Part shown: positions 36,796 to 45,298 of the stretch, piece after piece
Layout: every line of letters begins with the position of its first letter
How positions within the stretch are numbered: the first letter of the stretch is position 1
The notes under the pieces: model-generated
Told to the model about the DNA's origin: nothing
The model's database searches: none
The model's input: only the letters and a program-made list of their open reading frames with translations
NCBI RefSeq assembly: GCF_034274695.1
Contig: NZ_CP128362.1
Span: 3,908,501 to 3,972,500, forward strand
Reading direction: 5' to 3'
Origin: Chitinophaga sp. LS1
Lineage (GTDB): Bacteria > Bacteroidota > Bacteroidia > Chitinophagales > Chitinophagaceae
Length of the DNA: 64,000 bases
Translations under genes and position numbers: made by a program

Positions 36796-36812
36796 AGAAG
36801 CCGCATTCTTTG

Positions 36813-37154
36813 TTACTTCTTCTTCAGGGCTTCCTGTTGCCTGATGCTTTCTTTATGAATCGCTTCATAAAGCGCTCTGATAAATTCTTCTGAAAGACCT
36901 TCTGCTTTACCGGTTTCTATCGCCTTTTGCAATACTTCATTAAAACGATTGGATTGCAGCACTTCCATGTTATGTGCCTGCTTGTAAATACCAATCGCCC
37001 TGGCAGCTTCCATTCTTTCGCCCAGAAGATGAACGATCTCTTTGTCTAACTGGTTAATTTTGTCCCTGTTAATAGTTAATGTGTCTTTTTGTTGAGCCTT
37101 TGCGGCTACCAGACCCATGGCCAGGAACATTGTTGAGAAGATCCGTCTTTTCAT
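36813..37154 (-). CDS. Secreted chorismate mutase (AroQ type)
   Basis: 113 residues with a signal peptide (MKRRIFSTMFLAMGLVAAKAQ) followed by an AroQ helical core: INRDKINQLDKEIVHLLGERMEAARAIGIYK and a final helix with FIRALYEAIHKESIRQQEALKKK. It would convert chorismate to prephenate, but in the periplasm. Exported chorismate mutases are known from other bacteria, where their role is uncertain. A secreted beta-type protein of unknown role lies 15 bp upstream on the same strand. Confidence 0.85.
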   Translation of the reverse strand: MKRRIFSTMFLAMGLVAAKAQQKDTLTINRDKINQLDKEIVHLLGERMEAARAIGIYKQAHNMEVLQSNRFNEVLQKAIETGKAEGLSEEFIRALYEAIHKESIRQQEALKKK

Positions 37155-37169
37155 AATATATATTGGTAA

Positions 37170-37592
37170 TTATTTAGGATCGAGCGTGACCACGATACCA
37201 CTATAAGGAAGTGGCCCCGGTATGGTCGTTCTGAATGAAGTAACCCCTGCGGGAATTACTTCTGTAATGATATTAACATCAAAGTACACATGCACTACTG
37301 TCGGTGTAGTAGGAGTGGTAGCGAATGTGATGTAGTAGGTAAAGGTATCACCTGCGTCGTCAAATTCAATGATCGTGCTACCGGAGCCAGTGCCTGGAAC
37401 TACATTGCTGTATACCAGTTTATCTTTGCTGGTGTAGAAGATGCCGTCAGCAACAGTATAAACGGTATTATTTTCAAAAGCAAAATCACAGATACCTAAA
37501 GGTTTGATGTGTTGAATGGCAGGAGCCGGTGTGAAGCTGCAAAATAGCAGCAAAGCCATGGTGAGTAGTGGCAAGGTTCTTTTGAGTTGCAT
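37170..37592 (-). CDS. Small secreted protein of unknown function
   Basis: 140 residues, signal peptide (LLTMALLLFCSFTPAPA) and a mature domain of about 115 residues rich in Thr, Val and aromatic residues, probably all-beta. It precedes the secreted chorismate mutase gene by 15 bp, suggesting one operon. I do not recognise the family. Confidence 0.65.
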   Translation of the reverse strand: MQLKRTLPLLTMALLLFCSFTPAPAIQHIKPLGICDFAFENNTVYTVADGIFYTSKDKLVYSNVVPGTGSGSTIIEFDDAGDTFTYYITFATTPTTPTVVHVYFDVNIITEVIPAGVTSFRTTIPGPLPYSGIVVTLDPK

Positions 37593-37700
37593 AACAAAGT
37601 TTTGAATGGTTAACGGTACAAATGTAGGGGTTTTAATGATTTAAATCAGTTGAGGTATTATTATAAATATTATCTAGATTTACTATGTTAATGCCAACCC

Positions 37701-37898
37701 ATGAAAATTGTTATAAGGGACGAGACGCTGACCGGTAAGGCGGCGCATGAATTTTATCTGGAATTGGAAGCAGCCATCATCACCATAGGGGAATTGATAA
37801 GTAGCCGGGTAAATTAAGAGGTTACCAATCATTACAGCTCATTTAGGAAGTATATGAAGATATATGAGATGGAGGTGTTTGATGTTTATGAAATTTAA
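37701..37898 (+). pseudogene. Small conserved gene interrupted by a stop
   Basis: From ATG 37701 the frame reads MKIVIRDETLTGKAAHEFYL and ELEAAIITIGELISSRVN, then TAA at 37815. It continues in the same frame as EVTNHYSSFRKYMKIYEMEV before a second TAA at 37896. The N-terminal part resembles a small Bacteroidetes family of unknown role whose members continue past the R-V-x-x-EV region, so the first TAA looks like a nonsense mutation. The end overlaps the start of the MFS gene. Confidence 0.45.
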
Positions 37899-39114
37899 TA
37901 ATACGATATCTATGGAATATAATTTTCGCCGTTGGTTTGTCTCGCTGACAGCTATGATCTGTCTTGCGCTGGCAGGATTTAATTATGCAGGTATAGACGT
38001 TGCTTACAATGATATAAGGGGAAACCTGGGCGCTACCTTAAATCAGGTCAGCCGGATCACAACTGTCTATATACTTGGTACTTTAATTATTGTTCCATTT
38101 AGCAGCTGGTTGTCTTCACAGCTGGGGCGAAGGAATTATTTAGGATGGGCTGTAATTTGTTTTACTGTCTGTTCTTTTTTTTGTGGTAATGCCACAAGTC
38201 TGGATATGCTGATAGTGTACCGGTTCCTCCAGGGGATGGGGGCAGGTGCAATGCTGGTATCTTCACATACTATTCTTACAGAGAGCTGGCCGATAGAGAA
38301 GCGTGCTACGTCTCAGCTATTAGTACTGGCGGGACTGGGTTTGGGAGCAGCATTAGGGAATCCTATATCAGGGTATATAACAGATGAATATTCATGGATC
38401 TTTATCTTTTTTGCAAATATTCCGCTGGGTATAATTGCCTGTCTGCTGGTATTTGTATTTGTGAAAAACGGCTCTGATAAAAAGGATGAGGATTGGCAGG
38501 CAAGGATTCTACTGACTGTAGGAGCATGTTGTCTATATGTAGGGTTGGAGCGATGTCAGTATGTAGGTGAGTTGAATGTGCCAGTGATGATATTGTTGTT
38601 GCTGGTGGGATTGACCGGGATAATTTTATTCATCTGGCGTCAATACCATTTATTGAATATTAATTTACGTGCCGGGTTGGTATTATTCTTATTTTATTCT
38701 TTTATATCAGGGATTCAGATAGTTATTTCCAATTCATCCTTAAATGCTTTGACAGCATCTAATTACGATTCCTTTTGGGTGGTTGCATTGATACCTATAG
38801 TTGTCATACTTATTACTACTGCATTGATACAGCGGAACCGTAAGATGATCAGGCCTGTCATTATAGTAGGGATGCTGTTGTTGATGATTAGTTTATGTTT
38901 ATGCCTGAAGGATGTGAGCTTTCCGGCGATACTGATCCTTAGTATAGCGGAGGCTATGTTATCTATATCAATCCTTACATTAGCGCTTTCAGAGCTGGAA
39001 GGGAAAGAGCTGGGTAGGGGAGTCGCTTATTATTATGTGATTGGGAAAATAGGTGGGGTTTTAACTTCACTGTTGTATTTTGTGATTCCTTATTTGTTGG
39101 AAATGTTTAAATAG
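37882..39114 (+). CDS. MFS transporter (DHA2/EmrB-like)
   Basis: About 410 residues with twelve or more membrane helices. Signatures: YILGTLIIVPFSSWLSSQLGRR (motif A-like loop), YRFLQGMGAGAMLVSS (motif B) and GLGLGAALGNPISGYI (motif C, antiporter type), with IFIFFANIPLGII. I chose ATG 37882 because GGAGG lies 6 bp upstream; ATG 37864 would add six residues. A drug or metabolite exporter is likely. The gene follows a broken small gene and has an AT-rich character. Confidence 0.85.
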   Translation: MFMKFNNTISMEYNFRRWFVSLTAMICLALAGFNYAGIDVAYNDIRGNLGATLNQVSRITTVYILGTLIIVPFSSWLSSQLGRRNYLGWAVICFTVCSFFCGNATSLDMLIVYRFLQGMGAGAMLVSSHTILTESWPIEKRATSQLLVLAGLGLGAALGNPISGYITDEYSWIFIFFANIPLGIIACLLVFVFVKNGSDKKDEDWQARILLTVGACCLYVGLERCQYVGELNVPVMILLLLVGLTGIILFIWRQYHLLNINLRAGLVLFLFYSFISGIQIVISNSSLNALTASNYDSFWVVALIPIVVILITTALIQRNRKMIRPVIIVGMLLLMISLCLCLKDVSFPAILILSIAEAMLSISILTLALSELEGKELGRGVAYYYVIGKIGGVLTSLLYFVIPYLLEMFK

Positions 39115-39273
39115 TATGGATATAATAAGAATTTGAAAGATTGTATTGGATATCAGCATTCCATTGACGGCCATCATAATGCATTATAAACAATGGCACC
39201 TTCATAGTTATCATACTTTTATGCCATTGATATTGCCGATGGATATTTTTTTATTAGCACACTGATATTTACT

Positions 39274-39597
39274 TTGTTGTTAGGGACCTGGAAATCCCGT
39301 CTTTACGATAGTTGGAACGAGTTTTTAATCGCCTATTTACTTGTTGGGTTCCTGATATTCTGGTTGCCATTGGCATTATTAATAAGTACGAATTATTATT
39401 TGGCAGATGAGGCGAAGCATTATGTAACAGTACCGGTGATAGCGCAGAGGACTGATACCAATAAATTAGGGAAGAGTTTTGGATGGGTAGAGGTAGAACG
39501 GAATGGGTATATGAAGCGTATAACTTTTTCTTATTGGAGGACACTGAGAGATCGTCGTATAGATAGGGCTAGGTTTGGGATGTCTAGGGGGTATTGA
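39274..39597 (+). CDS. Membrane protein of unknown function, 5' end doubtful
   Basis: 107 residues if translated from TTG 39274. One or two hydrophobic helices (EFLIAYLLVGFLIFWLPLALLI) and a soluble basic tail (HYVTVPVIAQRTDTNKLGKS, RITFSYWRTLRDRR). Sequence upstream in the same frame (YAIDIADGYFFISTLIFTLL) looks coding as far as an in-frame TAG at 39205, four codons after an ATG at 39193, so the original start may have been lost. Could be a partly degraded gene. Confidence 0.5.
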   Translation: MLLGTWKSRLYDSWNEFLIAYLLVGFLIFWLPLALLISTNYYLADEAKHYVTVPVIAQRTDTNKLGKSFGWVEVERNGYMKRITFSYWRTLRDRRIDRARFGMSRGY

Positions 39598-39688
39598 TGT
39601 GTATGATAAATATGAGTTGTTAACGGATAAATGAAATAATAAATTTCGATCAGGTGACGGTATTTGATGTGAATGAAATTAATTAACA

Positions 39689-40213
39689 ATGACAGATACA
39701 GTTTTTTTTCACGAAGACAGTTATTGTCAGATAGAACTGCTACCTAAACAAAACTATCAGGATATTGGAAGCTTTCCTGTTCAGGAGGAAAACTCATTTG
39801 GATTTGAGCATATGCTTGTTAGAGACAAACCATTGTTTCCAACAGTGAATTTGGGGATATCCACGCAGGAAATGGAATCATTGTTAGCCCGGAATGCGAT
39901 TAATTATTTTCCGGTAGTGAATACCGGATATTCCACTTACCGTGTTGTAAAAGAGGATACTGTTGTGTATGGTTTTGAACGATTGGGGGTATTTGTTGAA
40001 TCAAAGCAATCTATTGTAAAGAATGTATGGTTAGGGTTTTCTTCTTTATTCACTGCTTCGGAAAGTTGTGATTACTTGTTTAAAGTGTTAGAATTGATAG
40101 GGGAGAAGTATCCATTGATACTTGTAGACTGGAATGGAGAGGTGATTGTCAGGTTGCAGGAAGTAGATGAGATACAGCATTATTTAGAGAGTGAATTTGG
40201 ATTTAAGTTTTAA
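39689..40213 (+). CDS. Cytoplasmic protein of unknown function
   Basis: 174 residues, acidic and without signal peptide or membrane helix. Two roughly alike halves with aromatic-rich strands (FEHMLVRDKPLFPTVNLGIS, WLGFSSLFTASESCDYLFKV). Such small acidic proteins are often immunity proteins or phage-type accessory genes, but nothing specific supports that here. It stands alone in a region with gene remnants. Confidence 0.6.
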   Translation: MTDTVFFHEDSYCQIELLPKQNYQDIGSFPVQEENSFGFEHMLVRDKPLFPTVNLGISTQEMESLLARNAINYFPVVNTGYSTYRVVKEDTVVYGFERLGVFVESKQSIVKNVWLGFSSLFTASESCDYLFKVLELIGEKYPLILVDWNGEVIVRLQEVDEIQHYLESEFGFKF

Positions 40214-40315
40214 TTGATTAATATAAGAAAATGAGAAAATTATTGGTAGAAACGAATGCATGAATTAAATTACTAAAAGTAAAGTTCCACTGGCTTAACC
40301 TATTAATACAAGTTC

Positions 40316-40471
40316 ATGCAGTTAAACACCAAAGAAAAAATCTCGGGATTCCCCATTTTGAAAATCAGAAATTTTCTTAAGAGAAACCCAATTCTCAATG
40401 AGGTTATACCTAATTTAAGTCCGGCTATATTGTTTAGGCTTCATACCTATATGTTCCTGAAACACTCTTGA
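40316..40471 (+). pseudogene. Truncated remnant of a small conserved protein
   Basis: A 51-codon frame whose first part (MQLNTKEKISGFPILKIRNF) looks like the N-terminus of a Chitinophagaceae family of unknown function. The remainder runs antisense into the 3' end of the AraC gene and has no family character. The original gene was probably cut at about 40400. Confidence 0.35.
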
Positions 40472-41323
40472 AAAATGACTCAGGTTCGTAAACCCCAACT
40501 GATATCCTACATCCGATACCGACAGGTTGCCCTCTTTTAACAACAACGCCGCTTTTTTCATTCTACATTCCTGATAATAACTAAAGATACTATTCCCAAA
40601 TATTTGTTTAAATAAAGATTTCAATTTAGTCGGGCTCATATTAGCCGCCAGTGCTAAATCATTTATCACCGGTGGAGTATCCAGGTGCTCCAACATCTCC
40701 TCCCTTATTTTGTAAATGGTAGCTATATCACGGCTATTCAACGCATACAAATGTTTTTCATCCCGCTTTTCCAATTCCATTAATAACCGGCACACCAGTT
40801 CCTCCGCTTTTATCCGCAGGAAAAACATTTTGAAACTCTCTGCCACAGATTGAGATACAATCTCGTTGACAATATCCTGCAAGGATGGATATATCATTTG
40901 TTCAAATAGCAAAGGTTGTGTATTCTGCAATAGACCTTCTAACACCGGTGACTTTGCGGACAAATCAAACAAACTCTTTAAATAATTTGAATCGACTTCG
41001 ATGTTAATTGTGGAGGTATTTGTATGAATGGGGATAACAGTATCTGTATTCATACTTGTTGTAGTTATTAACACAGACGGTTGCTTTTCCGTTTCATCGA
41101 AAATATGCTGGAACTTAAAAAGGATCATACTCCTGGAAGCATTGATTTCAGGGTTTTCAATCACCAGGTTTTCCTTCAGTTCATAATTCATAATCATCAT
41201 CCGGATGTGCTCATTAAAGACAAATCTGGTCACATATCCCTTGCCAAACTGTTCCGGAATATCTAGTCTTCTATTCTTTACTGTTGTACCAAATAGGTGA
41301 GCAAGCGTATGGAGAACATTCAT
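40415..41323 (-). CDS. AraC-family regulator divergent from the Tet(X)-like gene
   Basis: 302 residues from ATG 41323. Farther upstream in-frame starts would run through the divergent gene's start and are rejected. The N-terminal two thirds are an unassigned sensing region (RSMILFKFQHIFDETEKQ); the C-terminal AraC domain is clear (INDLALAANMSPTKLKSLFKQIFG and LSVSDVGYQLGFTNLSHFSRVFQEHIGMKPKQY). It is separated by 74 bp from the divergent flavin monooxygenase gene and is the obvious candidate regulator of the monooxygenase-MFS-epimerase set. Confidence 0.88.
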   Translation of the reverse strand: MNVLHTLAHLFGTTVKNRRLDIPEQFGKGYVTRFVFNEHIRMMIMNYELKENLVIENPEINASRSMILFKFQHIFDETEKQPSVLITTTSMNTDTVIPIHTNTSTINIEVDSNYLKSLFDLSAKSPVLEGLLQNTQPLLFEQMIYPSLQDIVNEIVSQSVAESFKMFFLRIKAEELVCRLLMELEKRDEKHLYALNSRDIATIYKIREEMLEHLDTPPVINDLALAANMSPTKLKSLFKQIFGNSIFSYYQECRMKKAALLLKEGNLSVSDVGYQLGFTNLSHFSRVFQEHIGMKPKQYSRT

Positions 41324-41397
41324 ATAAAAGTCTGATACGACTATTTTTGAGTCAAAGGTAGCTATTTTATCTCTGATGGATGGTGGAACTTTACAGC

Positions 41398-42492
41398 ATG
41401 AAAATAGCAATCCTCGGCGCAGGTCCCGTTGGCCTGACAATGGCCATCTTGCTTCAGCATCATGGTATAGATGTAACTGTTTATGAAAGAGATAAAGACC
41501 CGGAGGCAAGAATCTGGGGTGGTACGCTTGATCTACATGAAAGTTCAGGACAGCGGGCTTTGAGTAGAGCGGGCTTACTGGATAGGTATTTTGATAGGGC
41601 GAATGCCATGGGTAGGAGTATAACTGACGAGTTGGGGAATTTACTTTTTAAAGTGAAACCGCATTATGACGCGCCTGAGATAAATAGGAATGAACTCAGG
41701 AAGATTTTATTGGAGGGTCTTAAGAGTGGGACTGTAGTATGGGATCGGAGGTTTGTTGGTCTCGAAGTAATCAATAACCAATGGCTCCTGCATTTCGACA
41801 ATAGCACTACTGCTGCTGCGGATGTCGTAATTGGTGCAAATGGAGGTATGTCTAATGCCAGACAATATGTAACGGATGCTGTAGTTGAAGATACTGGTTC
41901 CTATTTCATCCAGGGCGAAGTTTATCAACCGGAGATAAAATGCAAAGCATTCTACGAACTGTGCGATCATGATATATTAATGACCGCAGCTGAAGGAAAG
42001 CAAATCGTAGCCAATCCCCGTAATAATGGCGCGCTTACTTACAATGTCATTTGCAGGAATGTTCCTGCATTAGATTATAAGGATACGGATAGTGTAGCCA
42101 CTTTTCTAGCAGAAATGTTCCCTCACTGGGATGAATGTTACAGAGAATTGTTTCGTGCTACTTCATTCTTTGCAGGATTACCTACACGTAAGATATCATT
42201 GGATATTCCATGGAAAACCAATCGTCCATTGCCTATTACTTTGATTGGAGATGCCGCGCATTTAATGCCGCCTTTTGCAGGGCAGGGGGTGAATACAGGG
42301 TTGATGGATGCAATGATATTAGCAGAAAATATTACCAGTGGGAAGTTTGAAAGTGTTGCGGCTGCGATTGAAGATTATGAGCGGAAGATGTTAGTGTATG
42401 CTGGTGCTGCGCAGGCGGAAACTAGCAGGAATGAAATGGCTATGCAGGATAGTGGGTTTTCATTTATACGGAGATTTTCAGGGGAGAGTTAG
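41398..42492 (+). CDS. Tet(X)-like FAD-dependent monooxygenase
   Basis: 364 residues, close to the length of Tet(X). FAD motifs: GAGPVG at 7-12 in a VGLTMAILLQHHGIDVTVYERD context, ARIWGGTLDLHESSGQRAL, and GDAAHLMPPFAGQGVN at 284-299. The whole chain aligns by eye with the tetracycline-inactivating Tet(X) enzymes, including INRNELRKILL and PWKTNRPLPIT. Of the substrate contacts I recall for Tet(X), the Gln in FIQGEVYQPEI is kept, but the Arg before LM and the His in GALHF appear as Ile and Thr. Hydroxylation of tetracyclines is therefore possible but unproven. It is followed by a TetA-like pump through an 84-bp repeat. Confidence 0.85.
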   Translation: MKIAILGAGPVGLTMAILLQHHGIDVTVYERDKDPEARIWGGTLDLHESSGQRALSRAGLLDRYFDRANAMGRSITDELGNLLFKVKPHYDAPEINRNELRKILLEGLKSGTVVWDRRFVGLEVINNQWLLHFDNSTTAAADVVIGANGGMSNARQYVTDAVVEDTGSYFIQGEVYQPEIKCKAFYELCDHDILMTAAEGKQIVANPRNNGALTYNVICRNVPALDYKDTDSVATFLAEMFPHWDECYRELFRATSFFAGLPTRKISLDIPWKTNRPLPITLIGDAAHLMPPFAGQGVNTGLMDAMILAENITSGKFESVAAAIEDYERKMLVYAGAAQAETSRNEMAMQDSGFSFIRRFSGES

Positions 42493-42763
42493 ATTGATGA
42501 TTCTGGTAGGAAGAGAGGTCCAATAGAAAGGTGGATTAGGAATTTAATAAGCAAAAGATTTACCAGTGAAAGTTAGATTGATGATTTGGGCAGGAAGAGA
42601 TGTGAGAGTGAAATCTACATTAGCAATTCATTAATTAAAAGATTTACCAGTGAGAGCTAGATTAATAGTTCTGTCAGGAAGAGATATGCAAGAGAAAGCT
42701 AGAATAGCAATTCAATAAGAAAAAGATTTACCAGTGAAAGTTAGATTAATGATTCTGTTAGGG
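42473..42763 (+). repeat. 84-bp junction repeat, 3.5 copies, linking two genes
   Basis: Units of exactly 84 bp start at 42473, 42557 and 42641, with a partial unit at 42725-42763. Unit 1 covers the last codons and stop of the Tet(X)-like gene; the partial unit 4 is the start of the MFS gene. All share GATTTACCAGTGAAAGTTAG or a variant, then ATTAATGATTCTG and GGAAGAGA. In units 2 and 3 the copied MFS start is followed after about 23 codons by a stop, so they encode short decoy peptides. Confidence 0.92.
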
Positions 42764-43912
42764 ATTGTGCTTATGAATGCGGTAGGTATGTCAATCGTTA
42801 TCCCGCTGCTACCTTTTTTAATAGGTCAATATTTACCCAAACAACAAGTTGTTGTAGGTATGAGTGCTCTGCTATCTGTGTTTGCAGCATGTACATTTAT
42901 CGCTGCCCCTATTTTGGGTGCATTGAGCGACAGGTATGGACGAAGAAATATCCTGATCATAAGTTTACTGGGTTCTGTCATCGGCTATGTCTTATTTGGC
43001 ATTGGTGGCTCGTTATGGGTACTTTTTGTAGGAAGAATAATAGATGGGTTGACTGCAGGTAATATCAGTACGTTATTTGCCATCATATCAGATAGTACCA
43101 CACCTGAAGAACGTACAAAATGGTTTGGATATATGGGCGCCGTGATGGGAATAGGTTTGTTAACAGGTCCTGTATTAGGTGGATTATTGGGAGCTATTGA
43201 TTTGTCATTGCCATTTTTTATGACAGCTGGTATTATATCCCTTTCAGTAGTGGCCGTGTATTTTTGGTTACCGGAATCATTGCCCTCTGGAAAGCGTACA
43301 AAACAATTGAATGTTGATAGTTTTAATGTTTTTTCACATTTGAAGGATTTCAGGGAAATCAAATGGCTTCTGATTACAGGTATATTGTTTTATGCAGGTC
43401 TTGAAATATTCCAGTTCAATTTTACCATCTTCTTAAAAGATATTTTCAAATGGGGCCCAGCTTATATAGGCAGTATATTGACGGTGGCAGGTGCCTGTGA
43501 GATTATTTCCCGCTCATTATTATTGCCATTGTTACTAAAGCATTTTAGTGAAAGTATTGTGGGTGTTATAGGTTTAATAATGTTGGCTACAGGGCTTGCA
43601 TTCATTGTCATCAGCATATTTATATCTTCTCTGATTATAATTACCCTTGCAGTAATATGCATCCTTGCTGGCGAAGGATTATTTGATCCTACTTATAATA
43701 GTCAGCTATCTCAATCTGTTGATGAAAGCAATCAGGGTAAATTACAAGGGGTTAATCAAAGTTTGCAATCCTGCACACGGGTATTGATCCCATTGGGCGC
43801 AGCCACTATTTATTATTCCAGTCCATTTTTGCTGTACACTATAGCAACACTCATCATCATCTTTTCAATTATTATCCATGAAAAAAGTCTTAGTCACCGG
43901 CGCCACCGGTAA
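42734..43912 (+). CDS. TetA-like MFS efflux transporter
   Basis: 392 residues from GTG 42734, or 387 from ATG 42749; both lie inside the last repeat copy. Twelve membrane helices with drug-H+ antiporter motifs: [14 protein letters not shown] (motif A), a [12 protein letters not shown] stretch (motif B) and [16 protein letters not shown] (motif C). This combination and the short N-terminus ([14 protein letters not shown]) are like class TetA/MFS tetracycline pumps, although many multidrug pumps look the same. Placement behind a Tet(X)-like gene strengthens the idea of a shared substrate. Its 3' end overlaps the next gene by 35 bp. Confidence 0.85.
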   Translation: MKVRLMILLGIVLMNAVGMSIVIPLLPFLIGQYLPKQQVVVGMSALLSVFAACTFIAAPILGALSDRYGRRNILIISLLGSVIGYVLFGIGGSLWVLFVGRIIDGLTAGNISTLFAIISDSTTPEERTKWFGYMGAVMGIGLLTGPVLGGLLGAIDLSLPFFMTAGIISLSVVAVYFWLPESLPSGKRTKQLNVDSFNVFSHLKDFREIKWLLITGILFYAGLEIFQFNFTIFLKDIFKWGPAYIGSILTVAGACEIISRSLLLPLLLKHFSESIVGVIGLIMLATGLAFIVISIFISSLIIITLAVICILAGEGLFDPTYNSQLSQSVDESNQGKLQGVNQSLQSCTRVLIPLGAATIYYSSPFLLYTIATLIIIFSIIIHEKSLSHRRHR

Positions 43913-44807
43913 AGTAGGTAGTCGCTTTGTAGCACGCCTGATAGAAAAGGGGTACGATGTTCGCATGTTGGTACGTAAGCCTATTACCTTAAATGCAAGT
44001 GGCATGATGGGTGATTTAGCAGCAATCATTAGTGATGGAGTATCAGTCAGCATCGGTGATTTAAATGATCCATCTACTATAGCGCCTGCTGTGATTGGTA
44101 TAGATGCTGTCATTCACATCGCCGCGGCTTATAATCCTACACATGATACGAATCTAAAAGGGACAATGGCGCTGGTCAACGCGGCCATTGCTGCCAAGGT
44201 AGAAAGGTTCATTTTCGTAAGCACCGCCAAAGTATATAGAAAAGACTATGGTCGTCCTGCTAAAGAAGATGATGTGCCGGATGTACATGAAGACAATGCT
44301 TACTTTGCTGGTAAAGTTGCTACAGAGCAGGCACTGCTTTCTTTACATAAGGATGTGCGTATATTAAGATTGGGTTTCGTCTATGGTGATGGGGATCTAC
44401 ATTTAAAAACAATGCAGGAGGACTTTCGCTTAAGGTCAATGGAAGAAAACCCGGACTCAAAGGCAACGGAGGAAAACTTGCAAGCAGAGGCAACGCAGGG
44501 TAACTTACGCTTAAGGACAAAGAAAGAAACCTCCCACCCCGCCGCCAGATTACACATGGTTCACCATCTTGATGTAGCTCAGGCTTTATTGCTATTATTA
44601 AATACAGATGGGCTGAATGGTGAAATCTTCAACCTGGGGGATGATGCACCTATGAGTTTTTATGAACTGGGGTTGGCAAATCCTACCAATGAACCACTAA
44701 TAGACCCATTTGCATACATTATGGATACTTCCAAACTTCGTTTTAAGACAGGGTTCCGTCCCCTCGTGCCCGCTTATCAGGTAGCCCGTGATTTGGATAT
44801 TTTATAA
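43878..44807 (+). CDS. NAD-dependent epimerase/dehydratase with an in-frame repeat insertion
   Basis: 309 residues. SDR Rossmann motif [16 protein letters not shown] at the N-terminus, [15 protein letters not shown], the catalytic Ser-x10-Tyr-type region ([10 protein letters not shown]) and VVHH-type C-terminal region ([16 protein letters not shown]). Between residues about 178 and 220 a hydrophilic insert of 9-residue repeats breaks the normal loop ([36 protein letters not shown]). The substrate is unknown. It overlaps the MFS gene by 35 bp and so probably belongs to the same transcript. Confidence 0.85.
   Translation: MKKVLVTGATGKVGSRFVARLIEKGYDVRMLVRKPITLNASGMMGDLAAIISDGVSVSIGDLNDPSTIAPAVIGIDAVIHIAAAYNPTHDTNLKGTMALVNAAIAAKVERFIFVSTAKVYRKDYGRPAKEDDVPDVHEDNAYFAGKVATEQALLSLHKDVRILRLGFVYGDGDLHLKTMQEDFRLRSMEENPDSKATEENLQAEATQGNLRLRTKKETSHPAARLHMVHHLDVAQALLLLLNTDGLNGEIFNLGDDAPMSFYELGLANPTNEPLIDPFAYIMDTSKLRFKTGFRPLVPAYQVARDLDIL
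44409..44537 (+). repeat. 27-bp in-frame repeat inside the epimerase gene
   Basis: Four full units at 44409-44435, 44436-44462, 44463-44489 and 44490-44516 and a partial fifth. Each encodes nine residues of a Glu/Asn/Arg-rich pattern, so the frame is kept. Units 1 and 4 share the exact ending CGCTTAAGG. It enlarges a surface loop of a conserved enzyme. Confidence 0.85.
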
Positions 44808-44919
44808 ATCATTGTAACTTTTTTGAGCTCATGCCCGTTTAATAGTCGACAACACCCACGATATATTCTGATTTGTAGCCGTAGCCGGGACAATAATTAT
44901 CTCTTAAATTACTAATGGA

Positions 44920-45096
44920 ATGAAACTTTCTAAATCGCTTCTTAGCGCCATCATGATTGGTGTCGCCGTTCAAACTACTGTCGTTTCCTGTGGGAAAGAC
45001 GAAGCGCCTAAACCCAAAAAAGATCAGACAAACAAACAAAATGTGTCTAAGCCAGATGAAAATCTGGGTAATTGCCCCGCTTGCGGAATGGGTTGA
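44920..45096 (+). CDS. Putative MNIO-class RiPP precursor (lipoprotein-like, CPACGMG end)
   Basis: 58 residues. Residues 1-23 form a signal sequence (LLSAIMIGVAVQTTVVSC) with a lipobox whose Cys is residue 24. A Lys/Asp-rich hydrophilic linker follows (GKDEAPKPKKDQTNKQN), and the last residues are C52-P-A-C55-G-M-G. Short exported peptides ending in a Cys-x-x-Cys-Gly motif next to a DUF692 enzyme form a known RiPP class (chryseobasin-related, as I recall the naming). The enzyme is expected to oxidise or rearrange the terminal cysteines. The gene lies 202 bp before the MNIO gene, separated by a 17-bp repeat array whose first unit is its own CGMG-stop end. It is short enough to be missed by standard annotation. 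Confidence 0.8.
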   Translation: MKLSKSLLSAIMIGVAVQTTVVSCGKDEAPKPKKDQTNKQNVSKPDENLGNCPACGMG

Positions 45097-45280
45097 TTAC
45101 GTGTGATGGGGGCATTGCATGAATGAGTTGATTGCGTGAAATGAGCTCATTACGAGAATGGAGTCAATACAAAATATGGGTCAAATACGTGTAATAGGTC
45201 CATTACATGAACTGAGTTCATTACATGCAATAAGGTCATCCCCTGAAATGGCTTCATTTCCTGAAATAATTTGATTACTG
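45086..45280 (+). repeat. 17-18 bp tandem array, about 11 copies, starting in the RiPP stop codon region
   Basis: Units of 17-18 bp with a consensus like GAAATGGGTTCATTACGT fill the gap between the precursor and MNIO genes. Unit 1 starts at 45086 and contains the codons GGA-ATG-GGT-TGA (the Gly-Met-Gly-stop of the precursor). Later units diverge, mostly keeping ATG-G-x-x and CATTAC. No fixed spacers, so it is not CRISPR. Confidence 0.85.
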
Positions 45281-45298
45281 AACATTGATATTTAACCG

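Noticed and set aside
40415..41509. Longer AraC start at 41509
   Set aside because: It would overlap the start of the divergent Tet(X)-like gene; the ATG at 41323 fits better.
45086..45280. Possible CRISPR or iteron origin
   Set aside because: Units are contiguous, degenerate and begin inside a coding sequence; no replication gene is adjacent.
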